This document shows positions 1-8,400 of a stretch of 59,469 bases of DNA, one piece after another (position 1 is the stretch's first letter; each line of letters starts with the position of its first letter). A program made the translations under genes and the position numbers. Source of the stretch: Candidatus Stygibacter australis (GTDB lineage Bacteria > Cloacimonadota > Cloacimonadia > Cloacimonadales > TCS61); NCBI GenBank assembly GCA_030765845.1, contig JAVCDJ010000037.1, positions 1-59,469 of the forward strand, written 5' to 3'. Below the pieces are notes generated by a model, which was not told the DNA's origin, made no database searches, and saw nothing but the letters and a program-made list of their open reading frames with translations.

Positions 1-375
1 AGAAGATAAAAATACTAATAATTATTAATAGCCTTATTGATCAAGTGGTGGTGGGTATTATCAATTTGATATACTGGGTGATATATCTTATCTTTTTGAT
101 AAGATTAGAGGAGCTGTGATTTAATCTTAATAAAGTAAGTAGCTGGAGAGTGAAAGTCTGAAGAATTAGATATAAGAGATCAATTTACTAATGTTATTGT
201 GAGGGGATGATCAGAATTAGTATCCACGATCATTTCCTATTTCAGTGTCGATACCAGTTACTTTAATGGTTCCGTCATCATTTGCCAGAACAGAGTAGGT
301 CCCGGAAGCAGTTGTGGAAATGTTACCAGACCAGTGGAGATAAAATTCCAGTTGTGCCTGATCTGCTGTGGTGAT
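1..375. repeat. Direct repeat copy 1 (3' end of pilin-like gene plus flank)
   Basis: This stretch is nearly identical to 936-1340 and may extend left of the window. The first ~225 bases differ at only about two positions. On the minus strand it carries the C-terminal part of the pilin-like protein seen at 1115-1519. A 29-nt deletion has occurred between two GAAATGAT direct repeats present in copy 2, so the reading frame is shifted and ends early. The copy diverges from its partner near 375, inside the coding part. It is a partial gene duplicate and probably non-functional. Confidence 0.85.
217..375 (-). pseudogene. Truncated copy of pilin-like protein C-terminus
   Basis: The minus strand encodes the same stretch as the intact copy (QAQLEFYLHWSGN followed by SGTYSVLANDDGTI). 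Compared with the copy at 1115-1519 it lacks the N-terminal membrane segment. It has also lost 29 nt between short direct repeats, so it ends in GNDRGY instead of the longer tail. No start codon or ribosome-binding site of its own is visible. I read it as a decayed fragment left by duplication. Confidence 0.7.
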
Positions 376-382
376 AGGTTCA

Positions 383-526
383 ATGAAAGAGAAGAAGCTG
401 AGAAAGGAAAAACGACCACTTACTCCAAGAGAGATCAAATTTAAAGTTGTTTCGCAGTTAATGCTGACTGGTTTAATTGCTTTTGGAGCTGTTTTATATT
501 GGGTTACTTATTTTGTACTTAGATGA
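383..526 (+). CDS. Small basic single-pass membrane protein (47 aa)
   Basis: A 47-residue frame opens with a Lys/Arg-rich stretch (MKEKKLRKEKRP). It then has one hydrophobic helix at about residues 25-46 (LTGLIAFGAVLYWVTYFVL) and ends in Arg. The composition is typical of a small inner-membrane protein with a cytoplasmic basic tail. The upstream SD is weak and the start lies at the right edge of the duplicated block, so it could be the remnant of a longer gene cut by that duplication. The bidirectional hairpin at 574-602 sits 48 nt after the stop. Function unknown. Confidence 0.45.
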   Translation: MKEKKLRKEKRPLTPREIKFKVVSQLMLTGLIAFGAVLYWVTYFVLR

Positions 527-573
527 TTTAATAAACTATTTATTCAGAATCGAAAAGGTATTATAAAAAATAA

Positions 574-609
574 AACCGGCAAGCTTTTCAACTTGCCGGT
601 TATTTTTGT
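574..609. terminator. Bidirectional rho-independent terminator
   Basis: AACCGGCAAG (574-583) pairs with CTTGCCGGTT (592-601) around an 8-nt loop. On the plus strand the stem is followed by TATTTTTGTTT. On the minus strand it is followed by a T-rich tract (TTATTTTTTAT). It can end both the small membrane-protein gene and the micropeptide operon, which converge here. Confidence 0.85.
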
Positions 610-628
610 TTCTTTCGGGCTTTCATGA

Positions 629-691
629 TCACCCCCGTGTATAACGACTGCGTTTTTCCTGCCATCTGCTAAGCAATGAAGTTCGTCTCAT
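629..691 (-). CDS. Tandem micropeptide 3 (20 aa, cationic)
   Basis: Third of three homologous tiny frames. It starts at ATG 691, which overlaps the TGA of the previous frame (ATGA). An AGGAGG-type SD lies inside the end of that frame. Of its 20 residues, 7 are Arg/Lys, and it carries the shared core L-L-S-R-W-Q-E-K-R-S-R-Y. A further 8-codon frame (MKARKKQK, starting in the TCATGA context at its stop) follows but lacks the conserved Trp. Secretion, membrane insertion or RNA binding cannot be judged from the sequence. See finding. Confidence 0.6.
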   Translation of the reverse strand: MRRTSLLSRWQEKRSRYTRG

Positions 692-756
692 CTTGAGCCT
701 CCTTGGTATTTTTGTTTTCTATTTCTCCAGATACTGATCAGGTTTTGCTTTTTCAT
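688..756 (-). CDS. Tandem micropeptide 2 (22 aa, cationic)
   Basis: Second of three tandem frames. ATG 756 overlaps the TGA of frame 1, and AAGGAG lies about 9 nt upstream. Aligned without gaps to its neighbours it shares M-K-x-x-N-L-I-S-x-W-x-x-R-K-x-K-Y, with Trp at position 10 in all three. The last residues (QGGSR) are encoded by the SD of the next frame, so translation of the three is probably coupled. No known family recognised. Confidence 0.6.
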   Translation of the reverse strand: MKKQNLISIWRNRKQKYQGGSR

Positions 757-824
757 CTTGCATTTCTCCTTGGGAATCTTGCTTTTCTTTCGTTCCAGCG
801 AGTAACAAAGTTTCTTTCTTTCAT
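753..824 (-). CDS. Tandem micropeptide 1 (23 aa, cationic)
   Basis: First frame of the micropeptide operon. It has a strong SD (GGAGG, 832-836) 7 nt before ATG 824. The 23-residue product holds 9 Arg/Lys and the same core as the two following frames (N-F-V-T-R-W-N-E-R-K-x-R-F). It begins about 30 nt after the inferred sigma-54 start site. Three ideal SD-start pairs, ATGA overlaps and conserved residues are hard to get by chance, so I believe the frames are translated although each is only 20-23 codons. Confidence 0.65.
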   Translation of the reverse strand: MKERNFVTRWNERKARFPRRNAR

Positions 825-862
825 TTTCTTGCCTCCACATTATCAATTTCACTGTTTATAAG

Positions 863-879
863 AGCAATCATCGTGCCAA
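863..879 (-). promoter_or_regulatory. Sigma-54 (RpoN) promoter, perfect -24/-12
   Basis: On the minus strand this reads TTGGCACGATGATTGCT. It matches the RpoN consensus YTGGCACGrNNNTTGCW at every defined position, with GG and GC 12 nt apart. Transcription would start near 852 and run into the micropeptide operon. RpoN promoters need an enhancer-binding activator; none is encoded in this window. Confidence 0.8.
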
Positions 880-890
880 GCTTAAAATTA

Positions 891-912
891 GTGTATTAAT
901 GCGGTAATACAC
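891..912. promoter_or_regulatory. Inverted repeat upstream of the sigma-54 promoter (candidate activator site)
   Basis: GTGTATTA (891-898) and TAATACAC (905-912) form a perfect 8-bp dyad with a 6-nt spacer. It is centred about 50 bp upstream of the predicted start site of the micropeptide operon. Its placement suggests an enhancer-binding protein site, although such sites usually lie further upstream. The role is inferred. Confidence 0.45.
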
Positions 913-935
913 CTGTGTTATTATGTTGATATATA

Positions 936-1340
936 AGAAGATAAAAATACTAATAATTATTAATAGCCTTATTGATCAAGTGGTGGTGGGTATTATCAAT
1001 TTGATATACAGGGTGATATATCTTATCTTTTTGATAAGATTAGAGGAGCTGTGATTTAATCTTAATAAAGTAAGTAGCTGGAGAGTGAAAGTCTGAAGAA
1101 TTAGATATAAGAGATCAATTTACTAATGTTATTGTGAGGAGATGATCAGAATTAGTATCCACGATCATTTCGGCACGAACTGGATTTTCATTATCATTTC
1201 CTATCTCAGTGCCAATACCAGTAACATTAATGGTTCCGTCATCATTTGCCAGAACAGAGTAGGTCCCGGAAGCAGTTGTGGTCGTGTTACCAGACCAGTG
1301 GAGATAAAATTCCAGTTGTGCCTGATCTTCTGTCGTAATA
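936..1340. repeat. Direct repeat copy 2
   Basis: Partner of 1-375. It contains the complete 3' end of the pilin-like gene and about 180 bp of its downstream flank. The near-identity of the non-coding flank shows that the duplication is recent or kept uniform by conversion. The micropeptide operon and the 47-aa gene lie between the two copies. Confidence 0.85.
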
Positions 1341-1561
1341 GTGGGTGCTCCACCGCCCATACTGACTGGAGTCCGCCAGAACCTGAGAGCTTCAGTACCC
1401 AGGAAATTAAGGTCAGTTACCAGTAGCTGGCGGTTAGTATTCTGCGACTGGTTTTGAAAGATGAAAATACCAAGAGCTGTCCCCACAGCAACGAGGACAA
1501 CACTCAGAATAACTAGCAAATTTGATTAGTACCCAATTTAAACTCCCTTTTAGCGAGATAA
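1115..1561 (-). pseudogene. Pilin-like single-TM protein, probably frameshifted near its start
   Basis: The main frame (1115-1519) gives a hydrophobic helix (LLVILSVVLVAVGTALGIFIF) followed by a polar, periplasmic-looking domain with FWRTPVSMGGG. From memory, the R-x-P-x-S-x-GGG pattern after a short TM helix recurs in small pseudopilin-like proteins of related bacteria. No good start codon precedes the helix. The -1 frame directly upstream reads ISLKGSLNWVLI and joins smoothly to NLLVILS if one A of the CAAATTT run (about 1520) is removed. K-G-S-L before a long helix resembles a prepilin cleavage site. A real single-base frameshift, a sequencing error or a TTG start at 1519 are all possible. 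Confidence 0.5.
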
Positions 1562-1775
1562 CCAGGTAGATGTATGATAACAGTATAGCAAAATACCTGA
1601 TGCTGTTTAATAAAGCAGCAAAGAGAACAAGAATATCAGTCAAAATTATGTCAATAAGTTTTTGAACTAAAATAAAATATGAATAAAAAAAGATGATTGT
1701 GAGCTTTTACTTTACATGAAATACTGAAAAAGATAAATAGGTATTTAAAGATAAAAAATATTTAAAGGGGTATTG
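1562..1775. other. Intergenic region before the PHP gene
   Basis: A+T-rich spacer between the minus-strand pilin-like remnant and the plus-strand PHP cluster. A short frame on the minus strand continues the pilin-like N-terminal side with hydrophobic residues but no recognisable start. I see no clear promoter; AAAGGGG at 1764-1770 is the SD of the next gene. Confidence 0.4.
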
Positions 1776-2612
1776 GTGAAGATGGATAAGCTCGATTTAC
1801 ATATCCACACCAGTTATTCTGATGGGGTGTTTTCACCGCGGGAATTGCTGGAGATGCTGCAGCAATACAGCTATGAGCTGATTTCCATAACCGATCACGA
1901 CACAATCGAAGGATGCATTCAGGGGATGAAACTGGCAGCACATTATGACATTCGGATACTGCCCGGAGTGGAAGTGAGTTCACTCTGCTGGGGTAGAGAC
2001 GTTCATATACTGGCTTATGGATTTGATGTGAAAAATAAATCATTCAAATCATTTCTGCATGGTATAGAGAAAGGCAGGCTAAAGCGAGCTAAGAAAATCG
2101 TAAAACTGCTTGCAGCTTTGGGAATGTCACTTGATTTTCGTGATGTTATCAATCTTACTGGTAAGCTGAACCTGGTAGGCAGACCGCATATTGCCAGGGC
2201 ATTAATTGATGCAGGCTATTGCCGTGATACCCGTGATGTTTTTGATAATTATATTGGCGAAGGAAAAAGTTGCTATGTGCCCAAACCAGCTCCTGAAGCA
2301 GAATTTGTAATTGAAGCGATCAAAAAAGCCGGAGGAGTATCTGTGCTGGCTCATCCCTATATCTACAGGGATGATGATCTGGTGCAGCACCTGATCGATA
2401 TTGGTATTCAGGGTCTGGAAGTATTTTACAGTCGGCATACTGTTGATGAAACTGCCAGATATAAAAAGATGGCAGATGAACATGGTTTGATAAAAACGGG
2501 TGGCAGTGATTTTCACGGGCATGGCTCAGACTTGAATTTTTTTGGTTTTTTCAGTGCTCCATCATCAGTGGCAGAAGATCTGAGTGAATATATTAAGAAG
2601 TGCGGGATATGA
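1776..2612 (+). CDS. PHP-domain metal-dependent phosphoesterase
   Basis: The N-terminus carries the PHP motif I signature DLHIHTSYSDG. It is followed by ITDHDT, an internal GVEVSS segment, a GRPHIARAL stretch and a C-terminal GGSDFHG. These are the His/Asp metal ligands of the PHP family that hydrolyses 5' nucleoside bisphosphates or small oligonucleotides (YciV/RnmAM type). Length (about 278 aa) is normal for the stand-alone enzyme. AGGGG (1766-1770) favours GTG 1776, with ATG 1782 as alternative. It is the first gene of a plus-strand cluster and its stop overlaps the next start. The substrate is not certain from sequence. Confidence 0.85.
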   Translation: MKMDKLDLHIHTSYSDGVFSPRELLEMLQQYSYELISITDHDTIEGCIQGMKLAAHYDIRILPGVEVSSLCWGRDVHILAYGFDVKNKSFKSFLHGIEKGRLKRAKKIVKLLAALGMSLDFRDVINLTGKLNLVGRPHIARALIDAGYCRDTRDVFDNYIGEGKSCYVPKPAPEAEFVIEAIKKAGGVSVLAHPYIYRDDDLVQHLIDIGIQGLEVFYSRHTVDETARYKKMADEHGLIKTGGSDFHGHGSDLNFFGFFSAPSSVAEDLSEYIKKCGI

Positions 2613-3172
2613 GTAAATTTCAAGAATATCTGAATATTAACGAAAGGAAGGGATTCCCTCGTTCCTATTGGTTTAACAGATTTATTCGCTGGTTCACGAT
2701 TATATTCTCCCTCCTGGCAATTGTCTACGCTGGCTGGCTGATTTTTAACAAAGTGGATGCAGATTCATCTGCTTTCACTAAGTTAGTACCTTTTTTAATT
2801 ATTTTTTTTGCTTTAAATTCTCTACTGCGCAACCTTTTTACACTTAATAGACTTATTTTCCGGCAGGAAGGGATGGAATTTACTTACCTGCTGAAAAGAA
2901 ATGTGTATATACGCTGGGAAGATTTTGTATCCATTAAACTCACCAAAGCTCGACGAAGGATCCTGGATGTTCATTATAGGGGAAGTGATGGTGAGCTGAA
3001 ATTGCAGGAGTTAACCATGGCTTTTCCTAATATGCTGGAGATATTGAATGCAATTATTGAAATGGTGCCGCAGGCAGAACTTGATGATTTTGTGGGCAGC
3101 ATTGCTGTAGCAAAAGAAGAAAAGCGAAAAGCCGAAAATATTAAGGGTCAATCAAAAGACGATAATGCCTAA
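2609..3172 (+). CDS. Two-TM membrane protein with PH-like C-terminal domain
   Basis: ATG 2609 overlaps the preceding TGA (ATGA), which fixes the start better than the upstream GTG. About 187 aa. Two membrane helices at roughly residues 26-45 and 60-82 are followed by a soluble part with NVYIRWEDFVSIKLTKARRR. That pattern resembles bacterial PH-like/YcxB-type membrane proteins. The C-terminal tail is highly charged (KEEKRKAENIKG). It is translationally coupled to both neighbours. No specific function can be given; it may accompany the glycosyltransferase that follows. Confidence 0.6.
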   Translation: MSKFQEYLNINERKGFPRSYWFNRFIRWFTIIFSLLAIVYAGWLIFNKVDADSSAFTKLVPFLIIFFALNSLLRNLFTLNRLIFRQEGMEFTYLLKRNVYIRWEDFVSIKLTKARRRILDVHYRGSDGELKLQELTMAFPNMLEILNAIIEMVPQAELDDFVGSIAVAKEEKRKAENIKGQSKDDNA

Positions 3173-4445
3173 GGTTTTAATTATCACATACTACTGGCCG
3201 CCTGCGGGTGGACCAGGAGTGCAACGGTTACTGAAATTCGTTAAATACCTGCCTGAATTTGGTTGGGAACCAATAGTTCTCACGGTTGATATAGGTAATT
3301 TTCCAGCTTATGACCACAGTTTGATCTCCGAAATACCATCTGATGTGAAAGTATATCAAACAAAGAATTATGAACCTGATGTGATTTATAGAAAGTTTAC
3401 CGGGAAAAAGGAAGATAATATTCCTGTAGCAGTTTTGGCTGCCAGGAAATTGAACTGGAAGATGCGTATTGCCCACTGGATAAGGCTTAATTTATTTGTT
3501 CCTGATGCCAAAATCGGCTGGATAGCCTCAGCAGTGAAGACAGCTGGCAGGATTATCAGAGAAGAAAATATTGATCTTATCTATTCCAGTTCTCCTCCTC
3601 CAACCACTCATCTCATTGCGCAGAAACTGAAGAAAAAATATAACCTTAAATGGATAGCGGATTTCCGTGATCCCTGGACAAAGATACATTATTATCATAA
3701 GGCAAATCGCTGTTTCCTGGCAAAATACCTGGATGAATATCTCGAGAGGAAGGTTTTGCAGGAATGCGATGGTGTGACCACTGCCAGCAGTATGTTTCAG
3801 AAGCTGTTGCCGATAGAAGATGGTAAGCCGCGTGAAACGATCACAAATGGCTATGATGATGAAGTGATCAATGCTAAGGTTGAAAAGGGAAAAAACTTTG
3901 TCCTCCTGCATGCTGGAGGCATTACATCAAATAGATTCTATTTTGAATTCTTTGAGGGACTTCAAAAATTCCTTGCTGATCATGAAAAAAGAGCAAAAAC
4001 ACAGTTAGTGCTGGTAGGAAAAGTTAATAACGAGATAGTTGATGAGATCAGAAAATATGTTCCGCCAGAGGTTTTGCAGATTAGTGGTTATCAGCCACAT
4101 AACAAGGCTTTATCGATGATGGGATCAGCCTCAGTGAACCTGATATTTCTGGAGAAGCTGGCAAATTATCAAGGCCATATACCGGGTAAGATCTTTGAAT
4201 ATATCGCTATGCAGCGTCCCGTGCTGGGAGCAGGAGATCCTGAAGGTGATACCGCAAAGATTATAAGGCAAAGTGGTTGTGGAAATGTATTTGCTGCTGG
4301 CTCTGACTGGCTGGAAATAATTAATAATGCCTTTGAAAACTGGATGAATAATAATGAAATTAAGGTTGATGATAAGTATATTGAGCAATTTCATCGTCGT
4401 CAGCTAACAAATAAACTGGCAGATTTCTTTGGAGAAGTATTATGA
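3165..4445 (+). CDS. Glycosyltransferase, GT4-like (GT-B fold)
   Basis: 426 aa. The N-terminal Rossmann half starts KVLIITYYWPPAGGPGVQRLLK, the usual nucleotide-sugar GT4 opening with the glycine-rich loop. The middle carries DLIYSSSPPPTTHLIA and WIADFRDPW. The C-terminal half has QISGYQPH and PGKIFEYIAMQRPVLG, the donor-binding E-x7-E-like region. The start overlaps the upstream gene by 8 nt, and AAGGG lies inside that gene. With the adjacent C5-epimerase-like gene it probably serves assembly of an exopolysaccharide or a modified glycan. Donor and acceptor unknown. Confidence 0.85.
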   Translation: MPKVLIITYYWPPAGGPGVQRLLKFVKYLPEFGWEPIVLTVDIGNFPAYDHSLISEIPSDVKVYQTKNYEPDVIYRKFTGKKEDNIPVAVLAARKLNWKMRIAHWIRLNLFVPDAKIGWIASAVKTAGRIIREENIDLIYSSSPPPTTHLIAQKLKKKYNLKWIADFRDPWTKIHYYHKANRCFLAKYLDEYLERKVLQECDGVTTASSMFQKLLPIEDGKPRETITNGYDDEVINAKVEKGKNFVLLHAGGITSNRFYFEFFEGLQKFLADHEKRAKTQLVLVGKVNNEIVDEIRKYVPPEVLQISGYQPHNKALSMMGSASVNLIFLEKLANYQGHIPGKIFEYIAMQRPVLGAGDPEGDTAKIIRQSGCGNVFAAGSDWLEIINNAFENWMNNNEIKVDDKYIEQFHRRQLTNKLADFFGEVL

Positions 4446-5437
4446 CGGAAAATAAAAAGATATTTATGTTAAAAAAGTTCCTGCATGATCTGAATACGCC
4501 CAGATTGCGTTATCGGATCGCAGATGATGTAAAGGGTAATGAGTTGGGGTATTATTACTTTGTGTTTGATGAGAAACGGGTTTCCAGTGGTAAAGACCAG
4601 AAACTTCTTAATCATTTTGATGAAAATGGTATTCCGGTTAATAAGACCTATATAGATGTGGAAGGTGAGGAATATGTCTATTTTCCCATCACAATTGGTC
4701 AAATGGGACTGGCGGTATTTCACACCTGGCTGAAAAGAGGTAAGGAAGAAGACAAGGAACGCTTCCTGAAGTACCCGCACTGGTTTGAGACTAATGCCGA
4801 AGAAAGTCACAAATATGGTGCCCGATGGCTTACAAATGTGCCACTACCTCAATATCACAATTCTGGTCCCTGGCAATCAGCATTTTCCCAGGCAAGAGCA
4901 ATAAATATTCTCCTTAGGGGCTATCAGCTTACAGACAACGAAGACTGGGCTGATCTGGCACGGCTGGCACTGACTCCATTTACTTTTCCAGTGGAAGATG
5001 GGGGAGTTACCAGTATGATAAAGACAGCGCCATTTTATGAGGAATATCCAGCTGAAGCACCAACAATGGTCTTGAACGGTATGATCTTCGCCTTATTCGG
5101 TATCTATGATTATATTAGAGTATTTCCTGACGATAAGCTTGCAGCGGAGCTATTCAATACGGGTATCCAGACCGTGGAGGATATATTACCGATATACGAT
5201 CTGGGATATTGGAGCAGGTATAATCTCTGCCAGGCAGACTGGTATCCTGAGATCGACCCAGCCACTATTCAATATCAGCGACTTCATATTGCCCAGTTAA
5301 AGGTTCTCTATAAAATTACAGAACAACCAGTTTTTCGGAAATATGCCTACCTGTTTCAGAAACAGGACAATATCATCAACGCCCTGCGGATGTATTCTCT
5401 AAAATATAAATCCCTGAAGAAGATCAACAGGTTGTAG
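4442..5437 (+). CDS. D-glucuronyl C5-epimerase C-terminal domain-like protein
   Basis: 331 aa. The core matches the GLCE C-terminal fold: WQSAFSQARAINILLRGYQLT, then FPVEDGGV, PTMVLNGMIFALFGIYDY, and near the end the conserved YQRLHIAQLKVLY. In animals and some bacteria this (alpha/alpha) barrel epimerises uronic acids inside a polymer (GlcA to IdoA), and it is also found in alginate-type pathways. No signal peptide is visible, so it would act in the cytoplasm unless exported otherwise. ATGA overlap with the glycosyltransferase suggests a joint function. Its stop lies 1 nt from the end of the convergent gene. Confidence 0.75.
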   Translation: MTENKKIFMLKKFLHDLNTPRLRYRIADDVKGNELGYYYFVFDEKRVSSGKDQKLLNHFDENGIPVNKTYIDVEGEEYVYFPITIGQMGLAVFHTWLKRGKEEDKERFLKYPHWFETNAEESHKYGARWLTNVPLPQYHNSGPWQSAFSQARAINILLRGYQLTDNEDWADLARLALTPFTFPVEDGGVTSMIKTAPFYEEYPAEAPTMVLNGMIFALFGIYDYIRVFPDDKLAAELFNTGIQTVEDILPIYDLGYWSRYNLCQADWYPEIDPATIQYQRLHIAQLKVLYKITEQPVFRKYAYLFQKQDNIINALRMYSLKYKSLKKINRL

Positions 5438-5438
5438 C

Positions 5439-8400
5439 TTACCTGAGTAAAAGCATTTTCTTATTGCATCTGATAATACCATCAGTTTTTAAAGAATAAA
5501 AATATACCCCACTACCTACTAATCTATTTTTGTTGTTATCCCCTGACCAAGAGACGCTGCCCTGTCTTGTAATTTCTGGATCTAGGACATAGGTTTTTAC
5601 TTTTTGCCCTTTAATATTATAGATAATGATTTCGGCTTCAATAACTTCTACTAATAAATCGTACTCAATTATTGTAGCTGCTCTGAAGTTAGAATCCAGG
5701 AATAAGGGATTAGGATAATTTTGGGATAACTGGTTAGAATAAGGAATCTCATTTTGATCTTCAGATGATGGGACAACAGTAACTTCAATAGGGATAACGA
5801 TATTTTGAGCTTCAGGATCATTTGTTTGCATAACAAGGTTTGTCTGGTAGGAACCCCCTAAATCAAGCCAGGCAGTATCAACCTGCAGATTGAAAACATT
5901 GCTTTCACCACCCTCAACGACCAATGACTCAGTATCGATGCTACTCCAGTCATTAATAGGTGCTTCAGATTGAAAATGATCAACAGCAGGAAATGGAGTA
6001 GTGTCAATTCCACTATCTGTTATTTCCTGCCAGTTAAACAGGCTATTAAAAGTCCAGTAAGCAGTGAGATTTTCTGAATCTGGATCAACACTATGATACT
6101 GGTGATCAAGAATTTCCAGGGGAGTCAAGTCTCTATCCCAAAAACGCACTTCATCCATCATACCATTAAAGGATGACTTCAAAATTCCACTATATCTGTG
6201 CGCTCCAATATCAACATTGTCTACCCCGGAAGTATATCCCCCTGATTCATTATTAATCTCAGTAACCTTTAATAGACCGTCCTGATAGAGATTTATAAAA
6301 TCTTCGTTAACAGTCACGGCATAATGATGCCAATCACCAAAGGGTGGAGCAGGAGTATTTAATACTGTGCCAGTACTATTAGCACCCTGCAAAGTGAATG
6401 AGTTATTACCTGAAATTGTTCTCGTGTGGAAGGTCATGATAGCCCTGTAGTCTTCGGGTTCATTGTCCCTTTGTTCATAGATTGTGTTCGTTTCCCATAC
6501 ATGAAATCCGGGACCATCCATCCGTGCCCAGGCTTCAATGGTGAATTCTTCACCAGTGATAACAGGTTGAGAAAGATTCAGATATCCACTACTAAATAAA
6601 GCCCCATTTCTGGAATTATAGAAACCTTCCAGGTGAGCTGAAACGCATAATGTCCCATCTCCAGTATTGCTGATATCAATAGGGAAGCAGTTTATTTCAT
6701 CTAATTCCGCATCAAAACAGTGTAAAGTGCTATCAACTTCTATTATGGGTGGAAATACTACTATTCCCATTACTGGTATTATGAATGTATTTGAATTAAT
6801 TGAGTTACTGATAATTGTCAGCGTTGCGCTAAATTCCCCGATTTCATCAATCAGCAAGGTAAGGAGCAGATTTTGTTCATCACCAGGGTCAATCACGATT
6901 GGGGAAAAATCTGAAATAAGATTTGGGGATGAACTGACAACTTCTGTAATTTCCAGAGGTGCAGTACCATCATTTTCCATTATCAATTCATAGGTTGCTT
7001 CATAATTGCAATAGACTTCACCAAAGTTAATAATATCTTCATCAAAATCTATTAAAGGGGCAGAGACAACTACATTCAAGCCATAGTTCCAAACCAGTCC
7101 ACCGCTGATGATTTCAAGGTTAAACTGTAATTCTTCCAGAGGGGGATAGTTTTCACTGATACAGAAATTTAATCCAATAATGTTTTCAGCCAATGATCCT
7201 GGTAGAATTTCAGTGATCAATATTTCATTATCAATAAATTCAATAAATGAGTTATTTTCGCAACTCATTATTAAATTGATCACTTCAGTGGGTTCATTTC
7301 CAATATTCCATAAATCTAATGAAAGAGAAATTGTATCTCCAGGAGTCACAAGTTCCTGCCCGGTTGAATTAATAAAACGATAATCATCGATCACAACCCA
7401 GGCAGAATCCTCAGGTACTGGTTGTCCGCTTATCATCAAAGCACTTTGATCACCAAGTTGGGAACCAGTATCAGGATAATCATTATTATAAGTATATTGC
7501 AGTCCATGTCTGCCAGTTTGATCTTCAATGCCAATAGTGGCATATTGCCCGTGATTGGCATCATGTATTCCCTCATAATTTCCGGCATTAGTATTATTGA
7601 AATCCTTATACTGGAATTTCATAATATTATTACCATTTGAGCTGGGATAATAATCCCTATCATAAATAATTATTTCAAATGTTTCCTGACTGTTGTCCCA
7701 GTCATTTCGCAAGCGATCCCACTCGATAATGAAAAAGTGCTCTGCCGGGTTGTAATAATAGTATATACCGCTAATATTATCCGTATTAACCAGGTCATCC
7801 CAGAATACAGCAATTATCGGTGAAATTCCACCTTCACCTGGAATAGCCCAGTTCATAAAAGATGCACTTTCAGTGATTCCTGGAGCTACCCAGCCATTTG
7901 AACAGACAGTAACACAATCATAATCAAAATCATAATATCGGAAAGTAAAAGGCAGCATAACCGTACAGGAAGCACCCTCATCACCTGAGTCATAAAGAGG
8001 CAATTCCGGGCAATCATTGATCTCAATCCAGTCATAAGCAAGTTCTTGATATTCCGAGTCATTTTCATCGTAAAGGCAATACCCGAAAGCATCAGGTCCG
8101 GTTGGTTGATCAATACCGGTTTCACCAATACATACCTCCAATTCAATAGATTGCTCAAAACCATCGGGATTGCTCATGCTCAAGATCAAAGTCTCATTAT
8201 TCCCAGCAATAAATTCCTGGGCAATATCTAATACAATTGAGTTAGTAGATTGATATATCTCTTCTGGCTGAAGATTTTCAAGGGAGATGATATTGTCAGT
8301 GATCCACACGATATTACTTGCTGTGCTGAATTCCAGGCTAATATTTGTTAATACATAATCACCCGAATTTGTGATCTCATAATCAAAATATATTTCTTCT

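Noticed and set aside
629-655. Fourth micro-frame MKARKKQK after micropeptide 3
   Set aside because: Only eight codons, no SD of its own and no conserved Trp core. It may be chance in the basic-codon-rich end before the terminator.
1142-1426. Plus-strand frame across the pilin-like repeat
   Set aside because: It is the complement of the better supported minus-strand reading with its membrane helix. No SD, and the composition is unlike a real protein.
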